Shown piece by piece: positions 1 to 5,771 of a stretch of DNA of 9,758 nucleotides. A program made the translations under genes and the position numbers. Origin of the DNA: DAIUCA01 sp964613675 (GTDB lineage: Bacteria > Pseudomonadota > Gammaproteobacteria > Competibacterales > Competibacteraceae); assembly GCA_964613675.1 (NCBI GenBank), contig CAZTIH010000102.1:1-9758 (forward strand). The letters are read 5' to 3'. Under the pieces are notes generated by a model, which was not told where the DNA came from, did not search any database, and saw only the letters and a program-made list of their open reading frames with translations. The number at the start of each line of letters is the position of its first letter. Positions within the stretch are counted from its first letter, which is position 1.

Positions 1-509
1 CGTCCGTGCAGAACGCCGAAGAAATTCCGTTGACGTCGCCGTCCATGCAGAACGCCGAAGAAATTCCGTTGACATCGCCGTCCGTGCAGAACGCCGAAGA
101 AATTCCGTTGACGGTATCCCAGCCCCAACCGACTCTACCGCTGATGCGATCTCAGGAATTACGATCAACTTCAACTAAGACGCCGAAAAAACTAGTCGAA
201 CCGCAGTTAGCAGAAACGCCTAAAAAGCCAAAGAAATCTGGAACGGGTTGGATGGCAAAACTGTTTCCCCAAAAAACTTCGGAAAGATCTACAACCGCAA
301 AATCCGTTCAAAAATCGCCCTTGACGACAGTTAAGCCCGCTAAAACGCCTGTTGAACCGCGTCTCGATCTCCCTCCAGTCTCGTCGGAAAAACGCATCGA
401 ACCCCATCTTGACTTGCAATTTGGCGATTTGCCCCCTTTGACGACGACAAAAGTCGAACCCCCGTTATTGCTACCCCCTCAAAATTCTGAAACTTCTTCT
501 AAACCTTGA
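1..509 (+). CDS. 3' part of a proline-rich repeat protein, function unknown (5'-partial)
   Basis: The reading frame is open to the left edge, so the true start lies outside the window. The GTG and ATG codons at 6, 45 and 84 recur once per repeat unit and are probably not starts. The visible part begins with three 13-residue units of the type QNAEEIPLTSPS(V/M). A Lys/Pro/Thr-rich region follows, containing a short hydrophobic-basic patch (GWMAKLFPQK). After that come looser repeats with a VEPxLxLPP core (VEPRLDLPP, IEPHLDLQF, VEPPLLLPP). It ends at TGA 507-509. No catalytic motif, signal peptide or membrane segment is visible. The composition suggests a low-complexity, probably disordered C-terminal tail of a larger protein. 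I do not recognise the family and assign no function. Confidence 0.7.
   Translation, partial: SVQNAEEIPLTSPSMQNAEEIPLTSPSVQNAEEIPLTVSQPQPTLPLMRSQELRSTSTKTPKKLVEPQLAETPKKPKKSGTGWMAKLFPQKTSERSTTAKSVQKSPLTTVKPAKTPVEPRLDLPPVSSEKRIEPHLDLQFGDLPPLTTTKVEPPLLLPPQNSETSSKP
6..122 (+). repeat. 39-bp in-frame tandem repeat, three copies
   Basis: Units lie at 6-44, 45-83 and 84-122. Each encodes 13 residues beginning (V/M)QNAEEIPLT. Units 1 and 2 differ only at the first base (G/A) and at the third base of the Thr codon (ACG/ACA). The last three codons of unit 3 diverge. Bases 1-5 match the end of a unit, so at least one more copy probably lies to the left. The repeat stays in frame, as expected of an expanding coding minisatellite. 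Confidence 0.9.
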
Positions 510-565
510 CGCCCCAAAATCAAAGAATTCAGAAATTATCCCCCATCGTTCGGCACCGAATCTCG

Positions 566-571
566 TACAAT
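566..571 (+). promoter_or_regulatory. Possible -10 element of yciO, with an adjacent small dyad
   Basis: TACAAT at 566-571 lies about 33 bp before the yciO start. No good -35 hexamer sits at the expected distance. Immediately upstream, at 549-560, is a short dyad, TTCGG-CA-CCGAA, where a regulator could bind. Either element could be chance in a 95-bp intergenic gap. Confidence 0.25.
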
Positions 572-604
572 GAAATGTAGATATTTAGTGAACGAACTCC
601 CCTT

Positions 605-1231
605 ATGAGCCTCATTCTGCGTCTGCATCCGCAAAATCCCCCGCCGCGTTTAATTCAGCAGGCGGTTGACCAACTCCGCAAGGGTGCCTTGATCGCCTAT
701 CCGACGGATTCGAGCTACGCATTTGGTTGGTGTCTCAACAATAAAACAGCCCAAGAGCGGGTCGAACTTTTGCGGCGTACCGATAAAAATCATCATTTTA
801 CCTTGATCTGTCGGGATCTATCGGAAATCTCGATGTATGCGAGAGTCGATACCTGGCAATTCCGACTTCTGAAAGCCGCAACCCCAGGGCCGTTTACTTT
901 TATTCTGAAAGCCACCCACGAAGTACCGCGACGGCTACAGCACCCGAAACGTAAAACCGTCGGTTTGCGGATTCCAAATCATCCGATTCCGTTGGCGTTG
1001 CTGGAGATTTTGGGTGAACCGCTATTGAGTAGCACGCTCTCGTTACCTAATGAATCCCTTCCGTTAAATGATCCAGATGACATCGACGAGCGCTTGGGAC
1101 ATGCCCTCGATGTCATTTTGGACGGCGGCCCCACCGATCAAGATCCCACGACCGTATTGGATTTATCTGCCGAGGTTCCGCAGTTGATACGCCAAGGAAA
1201 GGGCGATGCGTCGCCATTTTTGCCGAAATAG
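605..1231 (+). CDS. yciO: YciO-type Sua5/YrdC family protein
   Basis: The 208-residue protein matches the length and motif order of Escherichia coli YciO. It has AYPTDSSYAFG (31-41), HHFTLICRDLSE (63-74), TPGPFTFILKAT (93-104), KRKTVGLRIP (115-124) and LSSTLSLP (141-148). The family fold is that of TsaC/Sua5, which make threonylcarbamoyl-AMP from threonine, bicarbonate and ATP for the t6A modification of ANN-decoding tRNAs. YciO is a paralogue whose physiological role is less certain than that of TsaC. It has a typical single cytosolic domain without the extra Sua5 C-terminal domain. The ATG at 605 is well placed by homology at the N-terminus (HPQNPPPRLIQQAV), although no good Shine-Dalgarno sequence is visible. 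It lies 27 bp upstream of the LysM gene and is probably co-transcribed with it. Confidence 0.93.
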   Translation: MSLILRLHPQNPPPRLIQQAVDQLRKGALIAYPTDSSYAFGWCLNNKTAQERVELLRRTDKNHHFTLICRDLSEISMYARVDTWQFRLLKAATPGPFTFILKATHEVPRRLQHPKRKTVGLRIPNHPIPLALLEILGEPLLSSTLSLPNESLPLNDPDDIDERLGHALDVILDGGPTDQDPTTVLDLSAEVPQLIRQGKGDASPFLPK

Positions 1232-1258
1232 TCGTTTCTTAACTTTCCGAGGTGCTCT

Positions 1259-2353
1259 ATGAAATTGGTTTGCGGCGTGATGACCCTGTTAATGGGGTAT
1301 GCCGTTTCGCTCTCTGCACAGACCATTGAAGAACTGACTGAACAGTTACAAATGGCCCGTGAAGCCCAACAACAATGGTTAGCAACGCGCCAACAACTCA
1401 CTGAATTGATTGAAGAAAATCAGGCCGCCATTGAAGCGCGACAACAGTTGACCGAGCGATTAAATGAGCGCGAACGTCAATTAGAACGGGCAAACGAACA
1501 GATCGGTAGCCTGCGAATAGAACTTCTGCGCAGTTGGGATACCCGTTCAACTTTGCTGGCACGCTTACAGGAGATTGCCCCAGAACAAGCCGAGGCGTTT
1601 GTCACGGAACTTGCGAACGAGCCGGGTTTACAGGGGAGCGATGTGGAATTGAACCAGTTGCGCGAACGACTGCATCAAGCAGAATCGCAATGGCAGATGT
1701 CCCAAAATCAGCTTCAAGACGTACAACAGGTCATAGCGCGTCTCGAAGGCGATAAAACCCTTTTGCAGCATCAAGTCAGTGAACTAGAACAGGCTTTACA
1801 GAATGCGCAACAGGTAAATACAGAATTTGCAGCGCAAGGAGAAACTGTTTTGTCGGATTTGCAGACGGAAGTGCGTGCGTTACAAGCCCAATTGCAAACG
1901 CTCAATGCCGAAAATCGCCAGCTCTCAGAGTCACTCCAGAATCTCAATGCAGACCGCGAACGCTTGGCGAACTTAGTTTCAAGTGGAGACCGCAATCTGC
2001 AAGCCCCATTGAAAGCGGCCCAAGAAGAAATTCAGTCGTTGAAACAAGAAATTGCTGCCTTGAGATCGGCAACTTCAGAAAGTGCAATACAGTTTGCCGA
2101 ACCCGAAGTACCGCCCCCGAGCGTGGTCGCCGAACCCGAAGTACCGCCCCCGAGTGTGGTCGCCGAACCCGAAGTGACCTCGCCCTCGACGTCCATGCGC
2201 ACAGTTACCGTACAACGGGGTGATACCCTGTCGCGGATTTCATCAAGAGAATTGGGGAGTGCGAGTCGTTGGCGCGAGATTTTTGAGGTGAATCAAGATC
2301 GTTTGAGTTCGCCCAATAGTCTGCAAGTGGGGATGGAACTCGTAATTCCGTAG
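1259..2353 (+). CDS. Secreted coiled-coil protein with C-terminal LysM domain
   Basis: This 364-residue envelope protein starts with a signal peptide (MKLVCGVMTLLMGYAVSLSA, probable cleavage before QTIEE). About 250 residues of Gln/Glu/Leu-rich heptad-like coiled coil follow (roughly 22-275). Then comes a Pro/Glu linker with an 11-residue repeat (about 280-312) and a LysM domain (about 315-364: VQRGDTLSRISSRELG, then EIFEVNQD and LQVGMELVIP). LysM binds peptidoglycan N-acetylglucosamine, so the protein probably projects a periplasmic rod from the cell wall. The start is supported by GAGG six bases before the ATG. The layout recalls FimV-like or cell-division coiled-coil proteins, but nothing identifies a particular one. 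It is probably in an operon with yciO. Confidence 0.85.
   Translation: MKLVCGVMTLLMGYAVSLSAQTIEELTEQLQMAREAQQQWLATRQQLTELIEENQAAIEARQQLTERLNERERQLERANEQIGSLRIELLRSWDTRSTLLARLQEIAPEQAEAFVTELANEPGLQGSDVELNQLRERLHQAESQWQMSQNQLQDVQQVIARLEGDKTLLQHQVSELEQALQNAQQVNTEFAAQGETVLSDLQTEVRALQAQLQTLNAENRQLSESLQNLNADRERLANLVSSGDRNLQAPLKAAQEEIQSLKQEIAALRSATSESAIQFAEPEVPPPSVVAEPEVPPPSVVAEPEVTSPSTSMRTVTVQRGDTLSRISSRELGSASRWREIFEVNQDRLSSPNSLQVGMELVIP
2096..2194 (+). repeat. 33-bp in-frame tandem repeat in the LysM protein linker
   Basis: Units at 2096-2128 and 2129-2161 encode AEPEVPPPSVV and differ at a single base (AGC/AGT). A third, diverged unit at 2162-2194 starts AEPEV. The repeat forms the flexible linker between the coiled coil and the LysM domain, so copy number would set the linker length. 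Confidence 0.92.
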
Positions 2354-2357
2354 TTCA

Positions 2358-2394
2358 GAGGGGAGCGGGACAGTGTTGGCGTTCCCGCACCCTC
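2358..2394. terminator. Strong hairpin between convergent genes, candidate bidirectional terminator
   Basis: GAGGG (2358-2362) pairs with CCCTC (2390-2394), and GCGGGA (2365-2370) pairs with TCCCGC (2383-2388). A small internal bulge separates the two stems, and the loop is 12 bases. It lies 4 bases after the LysM-gene stop and 27 bases before the stop of the convergent cytochrome gene. That placement suits a terminator or RNA-stabilising hairpin for either transcript. No T-tract follows on either strand, so classical intrinsic termination is doubtful. Confidence 0.45.
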
Positions 2395-2421
2395 GGTTGC
2401 ATCTCAATCCACTATAAAAAT

Positions 2422-3360
2422 TTACTGAATTGATAAATCAAGTTCGTTTAGCACATAAGCGATCACGTTCTGAATGTCCTCGTCGGAAAGCGTCGGATTA
2501 CCGCCCTTCGCCGGCATGGCGTTGTAACCGTTGACCGCATGGCTCACGAGCGTATCAAACCCCTGTTCCAGCCGAGTGGCCCAATCCTCTTTGGCCGTCA
2601 ACATGGGCGCACCAATCAACCCCGAGGTATGGCACATCGCGCAGGCTTGGCCATAAACCTGCTCCCCTTTCGACATATCAAAAGCGATCGTCATCATGGG
2701 TGATTCGCTTGGCGCAGCCATAGGTTCTGTGGATTCGCTCGTCGCTTCGACGACTTCTGCATCTTCAGAAGCCTCTGCAACCTCCATCGTTAACCCAATC
2801 TCTTGCAACATATAGGCGATAGCGTGGTTGATGTCCTCATCCGAGAGCGCGAGATTGCCACCTTTAGCAGGCATGGCGTTGTAACCGTTGACCGCGTGAC
2901 TGACGAGCGTTGCAAACCCCTGTTCGTAGCGCTGTGACCAATCCTCTTTCGCCGTCAACATGGGAGCGCCCGCTGCACCCGTCATGTGACAGGCCACACA
3001 GGCTTGCGAATAAATTTGCTGACCTTTAACCGGATCGAGATCCGCAACGGCTAACACGATGGGCCCACTTGCCGCAGCGGGGGCCGTGGAAACAGCAGAT
3101 GCGGGCGCCATCATCGAAGGAGCTGCCGCTACAAGCACGGGGGCGGGATCCCCAATGACCACACGTCCGATGCGCGCAATCCGATTCTCTAAAGCTCTCT
3201 CCTTGACCGAACTGGGGGGCAGACTGATGCCGGCAATAAACGAAATGAGTTGGGCGACCAAAAATAAGACCGTGGTCAGCAGCACGAGGCTTGCCAGCAC
3301 AATGGTCATTAAGGTGGTCATTTGATTGTCGCTATCTTGAGTTGCGTGGTGGACGCTCAT
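2422..3360 (-). CDS. Membrane-anchored dihaem cytochrome c with two c5-like domains
   Basis: This 312-residue protein has one N-terminal membrane segment (about 15-44), an Ala/Pro-rich spacer, and two class I cytochrome c domains. Domain 1 carries CVACH at 121-125 with likely axial Met163. Domain 2 carries CAMCH at 240-244 with likely axial Met282. Both contain GAPMLTAKEDW, TLVSHAVNGYNAMPAKGGN and LSDEDI, the cytochrome c5 pattern. The domains are joined by a Glu/Ser/Ala-rich linker (about 194-222). The haems should face the periplasm and pass electrons between respiratory complexes; the partner is unknown. GAGGA six bases before the ATG supports the start. The gene is convergent with the LysM gene and divergent from birA. 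The two domains are alike even at DNA level, pointing to internal duplication. Confidence 0.9.
   Translation of the reverse strand: MSVHHATQDSDNQMTTLMTIVLASLVLLTTVLFLVAQLISFIAGISLPPSSVKERALENRIARIGRVVIGDPAPVLVAAAPSMMAPASAVSTAPAAASGPIVLAVADLDPVKGQQIYSQACVACHMTGAAGAPMLTAKEDWSQRYEQGFATLVSHAVNGYNAMPAKGGNLALSDEDINHAIAYMLQEIGLTMEVAEASEDAEVVEATSESTEPMAAPSESPMMTIAFDMSKGEQVYGQACAMCHTSGLIGAPMLTAKEDWATRLEQGFDTLVSHAVNGYNAMPAKGGNPTLSDEDIQNVIAYVLNELDLSIQ
2500..2967 (-). repeat. Internal duplication of the cytochrome c domain (357-bp offset)
   Basis: The segments around 2500-2610 and 2857-2967 repeat with an offset of 357 bp (119 codons). Between them are near-identical DNA blocks, for example the shared sequence starting at 2518 and 2875 that encodes part of VNGYNAMP. 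The duplicated peptide core is 19 residues identical in both domains. Divergence is greater near the haem motifs and at the domain ends. Confidence 0.85.
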
Positions 3361-3459
3361 TGTTTTTCCTCATGGATTCAGTGAGTTGGAAGAAGGTGTC
3401 TAAGATGGCCCAGAAATATTTGGAACTTCAACAGTATAAGCTAAGGCAGCGCCGATCCG

Positions 3460-4224
3460 ATGGGCGTCAGCGAGCTACGAATGATGATAACGAAAATAGA
3501 AATCACCCAGTTACGGGAACTTTTAGACTGGCCGGTGAATTATCACACCGTTTTGCCTTCCACTAATGGCTTTTTGATGAACTTTGCCCGTGAGGGAGGA
3601 CAGGGGCCACAGGTGTGTTTAGCGGGTCAGCAAACCGCTGGCCGTGGCAGGCAGGCTAAATCGTGGCACTCCCCCACGGGAGGCAACATTTATGTTTCGG
3701 TTTTGTGGCCTCTCAAGCGGCCGGCCAATGGATTGAGCTTAGCGGTAGGGATTGCGGTTGCGCTTGCGATCGCCGAATTGGGGGTCGAAATTCAACTTAA
3801 ATGGCCTAATGACTTGCTCTTTGAACAACGCAAGTTGGGGGGAATTTTGGTCGAATTACTCGATCGACAGGCCATTATTGGAATTGGATTAAATGTTGTA
3901 CTTCCCGATGCGGAGACCGCCGATCAACCGTGGATTGATTTACAACATTGCTTACCCACATTACCGCCTTACTTTGTCTTGGTGAAAACCTTGCTGTATC
4001 ACTTGAAACGGGTGCTGTTGCGATTTGAGCAAGGTGGATTAGGGGCGTTAGCCGACGAATGGCAACGTTTTGAATGTGTACAGGGGAAGTCGGTGCGACT
4101 GTTACGCGGGGCAGAAATCACTCACGGTGTGGTACGCGGCATTGACGATGACGGTGCATTACTTTTAGAGACGACTTCCCAATTGCAACGATTTGTCGCG
4201 GGTGAGGTAAGTTTAAGGTGGTAA
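3460..4224 (+). CDS. birA: Biotin-[acetyl-CoA-carboxylase] ligase, short form without HTH
   Basis: BirA activates biotin with ATP and transfers it to the lysine of biotin carboxyl carrier protein, in the cytosol. The catalytic domain is complete: GRGRQAKSW (61-69, biotinyl-AMP loop), GGNIYVSVLWP (74-84), KWPNDL (114-119), GGILVE (127-132), GIGLNV (141-146), then a small C-terminal domain. At 254 residues or fewer it is shorter than two-domain E. coli BirA (about 320). An in-frame TAA at 3442-3444 leaves no room for an N-terminal winged helix. It therefore should not act as the classical biotin-operon repressor. The ATGs at 3460, 3481 and 3484 are all possible starts; none has a clear ribosome-binding site, and the later two fit the family's N-terminus equally well. 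Its 3' end overlaps coaX by 7 bp. Confidence 0.95.
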   Translation: MGVSELRMMITKIEITQLRELLDWPVNYHTVLPSTNGFLMNFAREGGQGPQVCLAGQQTAGRGRQAKSWHSPTGGNIYVSVLWPLKRPANGLSLAVGIAVALAIAELGVEIQLKWPNDLLFEQRKLGGILVELLDRQAIIGIGLNVVLPDAETADQPWIDLQHCLPTLPPYFVLVKTLLYHLKRVLLRFEQGGLGALADEWQRFECVQGKSVRLLRGAEITHGVVRGIDDDGALLLETTSQLQRFVAGEVSLRW

Positions 4225-4949
4225 AACGACTCATTGATGTAGGAAATAGCGGGTTAAAATGGGTGGATTGGTCGGATGAAATCGTTCAAAGAGGGCAATT
4301 CCCCTACGATACGGCGAAAATCGGGGATTTACTCGATAAAATACGAAAATTACCCAAAGTTTCGTCCGTTTTCCTCGCTAGTGTTGCAAGTGAAGCTGTG
4401 ACCTTACAAATTGCCGATGCCTTTACGACGCCTTTCCAGTCAGTGACGCGACTTCACAGCGAAGCCCACGCTTTGGGCGTAACCAATGCCTATGCCGAAC
4501 CCCATACGTTGGGCGTGGATCGGTGGTTGACCCTGTTGGGGGCTTGGCAACTTCGGCGGGCTCCCTGCGTGATTGTGGATGCGGGAACGGCCGTCACGGT
4601 AGATGCCTTAAATGGCGCAGGTTTTCATTTAGGCGGTGCCATTTTCCCCGATTCCGCGTTGATGCAACAAGCGCTGTATGGCTATACCAGTCGGATTCCG
4701 CGTGCCTCATTAGCGGATTGGACTTTACCGGGTCGAACGACGGCGGCGTGTGTCGCAGCGGGAACCCATTGGGCCGTGGTAGGGGGAATCGAGTGTTTAG
4801 CGTCTGAAATCGGGAAAAAGTTGGACAATCCCCGTTTTTTGCTGACAGGAGGCGGCAGCGAACGCTTAGTAAGCGATTTAGGGCACCATTGGGAATATCT
4901 GCCAGATTTAGTATTTTTAGGGATGGCCGCCCGCGCAATGGCGACTTGA
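4218..4949 (+). CDS. coaX: Type III pantothenate kinase
   Basis: CoaX phosphorylates pantothenate, the first step of coenzyme A synthesis. It belongs to the ASKHA fold and is typically insensitive to CoA feedback and dependent on a monovalent cation. The 243-residue protein shows the phosphate-binding motif DVGNSGLKW (7-15), GVDRW (99-103), VIVDAGTAVTVDAL (118-131), GGAIFPD (139-145) and a C-terminal LLTGGGSERL. Length is normal for the family. The start is GTG at 4218, inside the end of birA; GAGG at 4204-4207 lies 10 bases upstream, and the next codons give the expected VKRLIDVGN. The 7-bp overlap implies translational coupling with birA, a common pairing in Gammaproteobacteria. Confidence 0.95.
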   Translation: MVKRLIDVGNSGLKWVDWSDEIVQRGQFPYDTAKIGDLLDKIRKLPKVSSVFLASVASEAVTLQIADAFTTPFQSVTRLHSEAHALGVTNAYAEPHTLGVDRWLTLLGAWQLRRAPCVIVDAGTAVTVDALNGAGFHLGGAIFPDSALMQQALYGYTSRIPRASLADWTLPGRTTAACVAAGTHWAVVGGIECLASEIGKKLDNPRFLLTGGGSERLVSDLGHHWEYLPDLVFLGMAARAMAT

Positions 4950-4973
4950 AAAACGACCTCGAATCGCTATAGT
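4946..4973 (+). promoter_or_regulatory. Promoter-like sequence for tRNA-Thr
   Basis: TTGAAA (4946-4951) and TATAGT (4968-4973) are separated by 16 bp and followed by a GC-rich discriminator (GCCTCGG). That discriminator type is typical of stable-RNA promoters under stringent control. The -35 overlaps the coaX stop codon. Transcription would begin near 4980, leaving a leader of about 48 bases to be trimmed from the tRNA. Read-through from birA-coaX is also possible. Confidence 0.55.
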
Positions 4974-5027
4974 GCCTCGGCGTTTTTCGGAACCTTCGCT
5001 AACCAAGCGGGTTTCGCGCAATTTTCC

Positions 5028-5100
5028 GCCGTTTTAGCTCAGTCGGTAGAGCGCCATCCTTGTAAGTTGGAGGTCGCCGGTTCGATTCCGGCAAACGGCT
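5028..5100 (+). tRNA. tRNA-Thr (anticodon UGU)
   Basis: The 73-nt cloverleaf is complete. The acceptor stem GCCGTTT pairs perfectly with AAACGGC, and the D-stem is GCTC/GAGC. The anticodon loop CTTGTAA carries TGT at 5061-5063, and the T-arm is GCCGG-TTCGATT-CCGGC. The discriminator is T5100. The following bases are TTG, so the CCA end is not encoded and must be added by nucleotidyltransferase. The anticodon stem CCATC/GTTGG contains a U-U mismatch (5057 with 5067). It reads ACA and other ACN threonine codons. Confidence 0.95.
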
Positions 5101-5126
5101 TTGGAGAAGTCCTTTTCCCAAATTTT
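5100..5126 (+). terminator. Possible intrinsic terminator of tRNA-Thr
   Basis: TTTGG (5100-5104) pairs with CCAAA (5118-5122). A weaker inner stem continues (AGAAG with TTTTC, including G-U pairs and one A-C mismatch), the loop is TCC, and TTTT follows at 5123-5126. The T-run is short and the stem begins at the tRNA discriminator base. Confidence 0.4.
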
Positions 5127-5156
5127 CGAAATTCAACATCCCAGGCGGGATCATCC

Positions 5157-5744
5157 TTACTCCACCTGCAACCGCCCCTTTACCGTCAAACGGTCATTGT
5201 CCCATTGCGCGATGATGGCCTCTCCCGACTGCGGAAAAATCCCCGTCAGCGCCGTAATATTCACTTGATGGGTGACTAGAACTAAGTTCCCAGCCATCGA
5301 CGGCTTTGAGTAGGTCCAAACGCTAATCAAGTCTCGCGTCTGTGCGGTGAGCTTTGGCCCCAACGACCGTCGATCCGCACCAAAAAACGAGTTGAGTGAA
5401 GGCGTCCGTTCCACGCCATAATCGGGAAATGCCAACGCGGCGGTCTCCAAGCAACGACACCATTCACTCGATTTCACCCGTGCAATCCGAATCCCCAACG
5501 CCCGCATGTGATTTCCCAGATTAATGGCCTGTTGTCGTCCTCGTTCATCCAAATTCCGTTGGGTAGCACAGTCTGCCAAATCAAAATTGGCTGGATCCCC
5601 AGTGCCCGGCGCGAGGGCGTGGCGAATAAGAATTACATGATGTCCGCGTCTGAGTTGCGCGACCAGGGCATCATCCAATGCGGTTGCACTCGTCCCTAAA
5701 CCGAGGAAGCAGAGTAATAACCCTATCAACCATTTCGTACGCAT
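5157..5744 (-). CDS. Exported histidine phosphatase family protein
   Basis: This 195-residue branch-1-like histidine phosphatase has a signal peptide (MRTKWLIGLLLCFLGLGTSA, cleavage near residue 20-22). The phosphohistidine motif is LIRHA (39-43, catalytic His42 after Arg41, RHA rather than the usual RHG). SSEWCRCLETA (92-102) supplies the second arginine, and VTHQVN (157-162) carries the second catalytic His159. Family members transfer phosphate from various esters through a phosphohistidine. Substrate is not predictable, but export points to periplasmic phosphate scavenging or a surface role. An upstream in-frame ATG at 5766-5768 would add eight residues. The ATG at 5742-5744 is preferred because GAGG lies nine bases before it and it begins a canonical signal peptide. 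It starts 27 bp after the SulP gene, probably in the same operon. Confidence 0.85.
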   Translation of the reverse strand: MRTKWLIGLLLCFLGLGTSATALDDALVAQLRRGHHVILIRHALAPGTGDPANFDLADCATQRNLDERGRQQAINLGNHMRALGIRIARVKSSEWCRCLETAALAFPDYGVERTPSLNSFFGADRRSLGPKLTAQTRDLISVWTYSKPSMAGNLVLVTHQVNITALTGIFPQSGEAIIAQWDNDRLTVKGRLQVE

Positions 5745-5771
5745 GGCTAAAAACCTCGTTCTCAACATTAA

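Noticed and set aside
6..122. Possible CRISPR-like repeat array
   Set aside because: The units are directly adjacent with no spacers and keep one open reading frame, so this is a coding tandem repeat.
1138..1401. Minus-strand open frame across the yciO/LysM junction
   Set aside because: It lies opposite two supported genes, with Cys/Ser-rich shadow composition and no motif.
3361..3459. Promoters in the cytochrome/birA divergent region
   Set aside because: Isolated AT-rich hexamers (for example TATACT on the minus strand) lack a partner at the right spacing.
3291..3566. Plus-strand open frame spanning the cytochrome 5' end and birA start
   Set aside because: It overlaps two real genes in other frames and has no motif or ribosome-binding site.
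4594..4938. Minus-strand open frame of 114 residues opposite coaX
   Set aside because: It lies wholly within the well-supported coaX gene, has Arg/Pro-rich shadow composition and no recognisable motif.
5138..5151. Small hairpin (ATCCC/GGGAT) after the phosphatase gene as a terminator
   Set aside because: The 5-bp stem is short and the minus-strand T-run after it is poor, so it is not distinguishable from chance.
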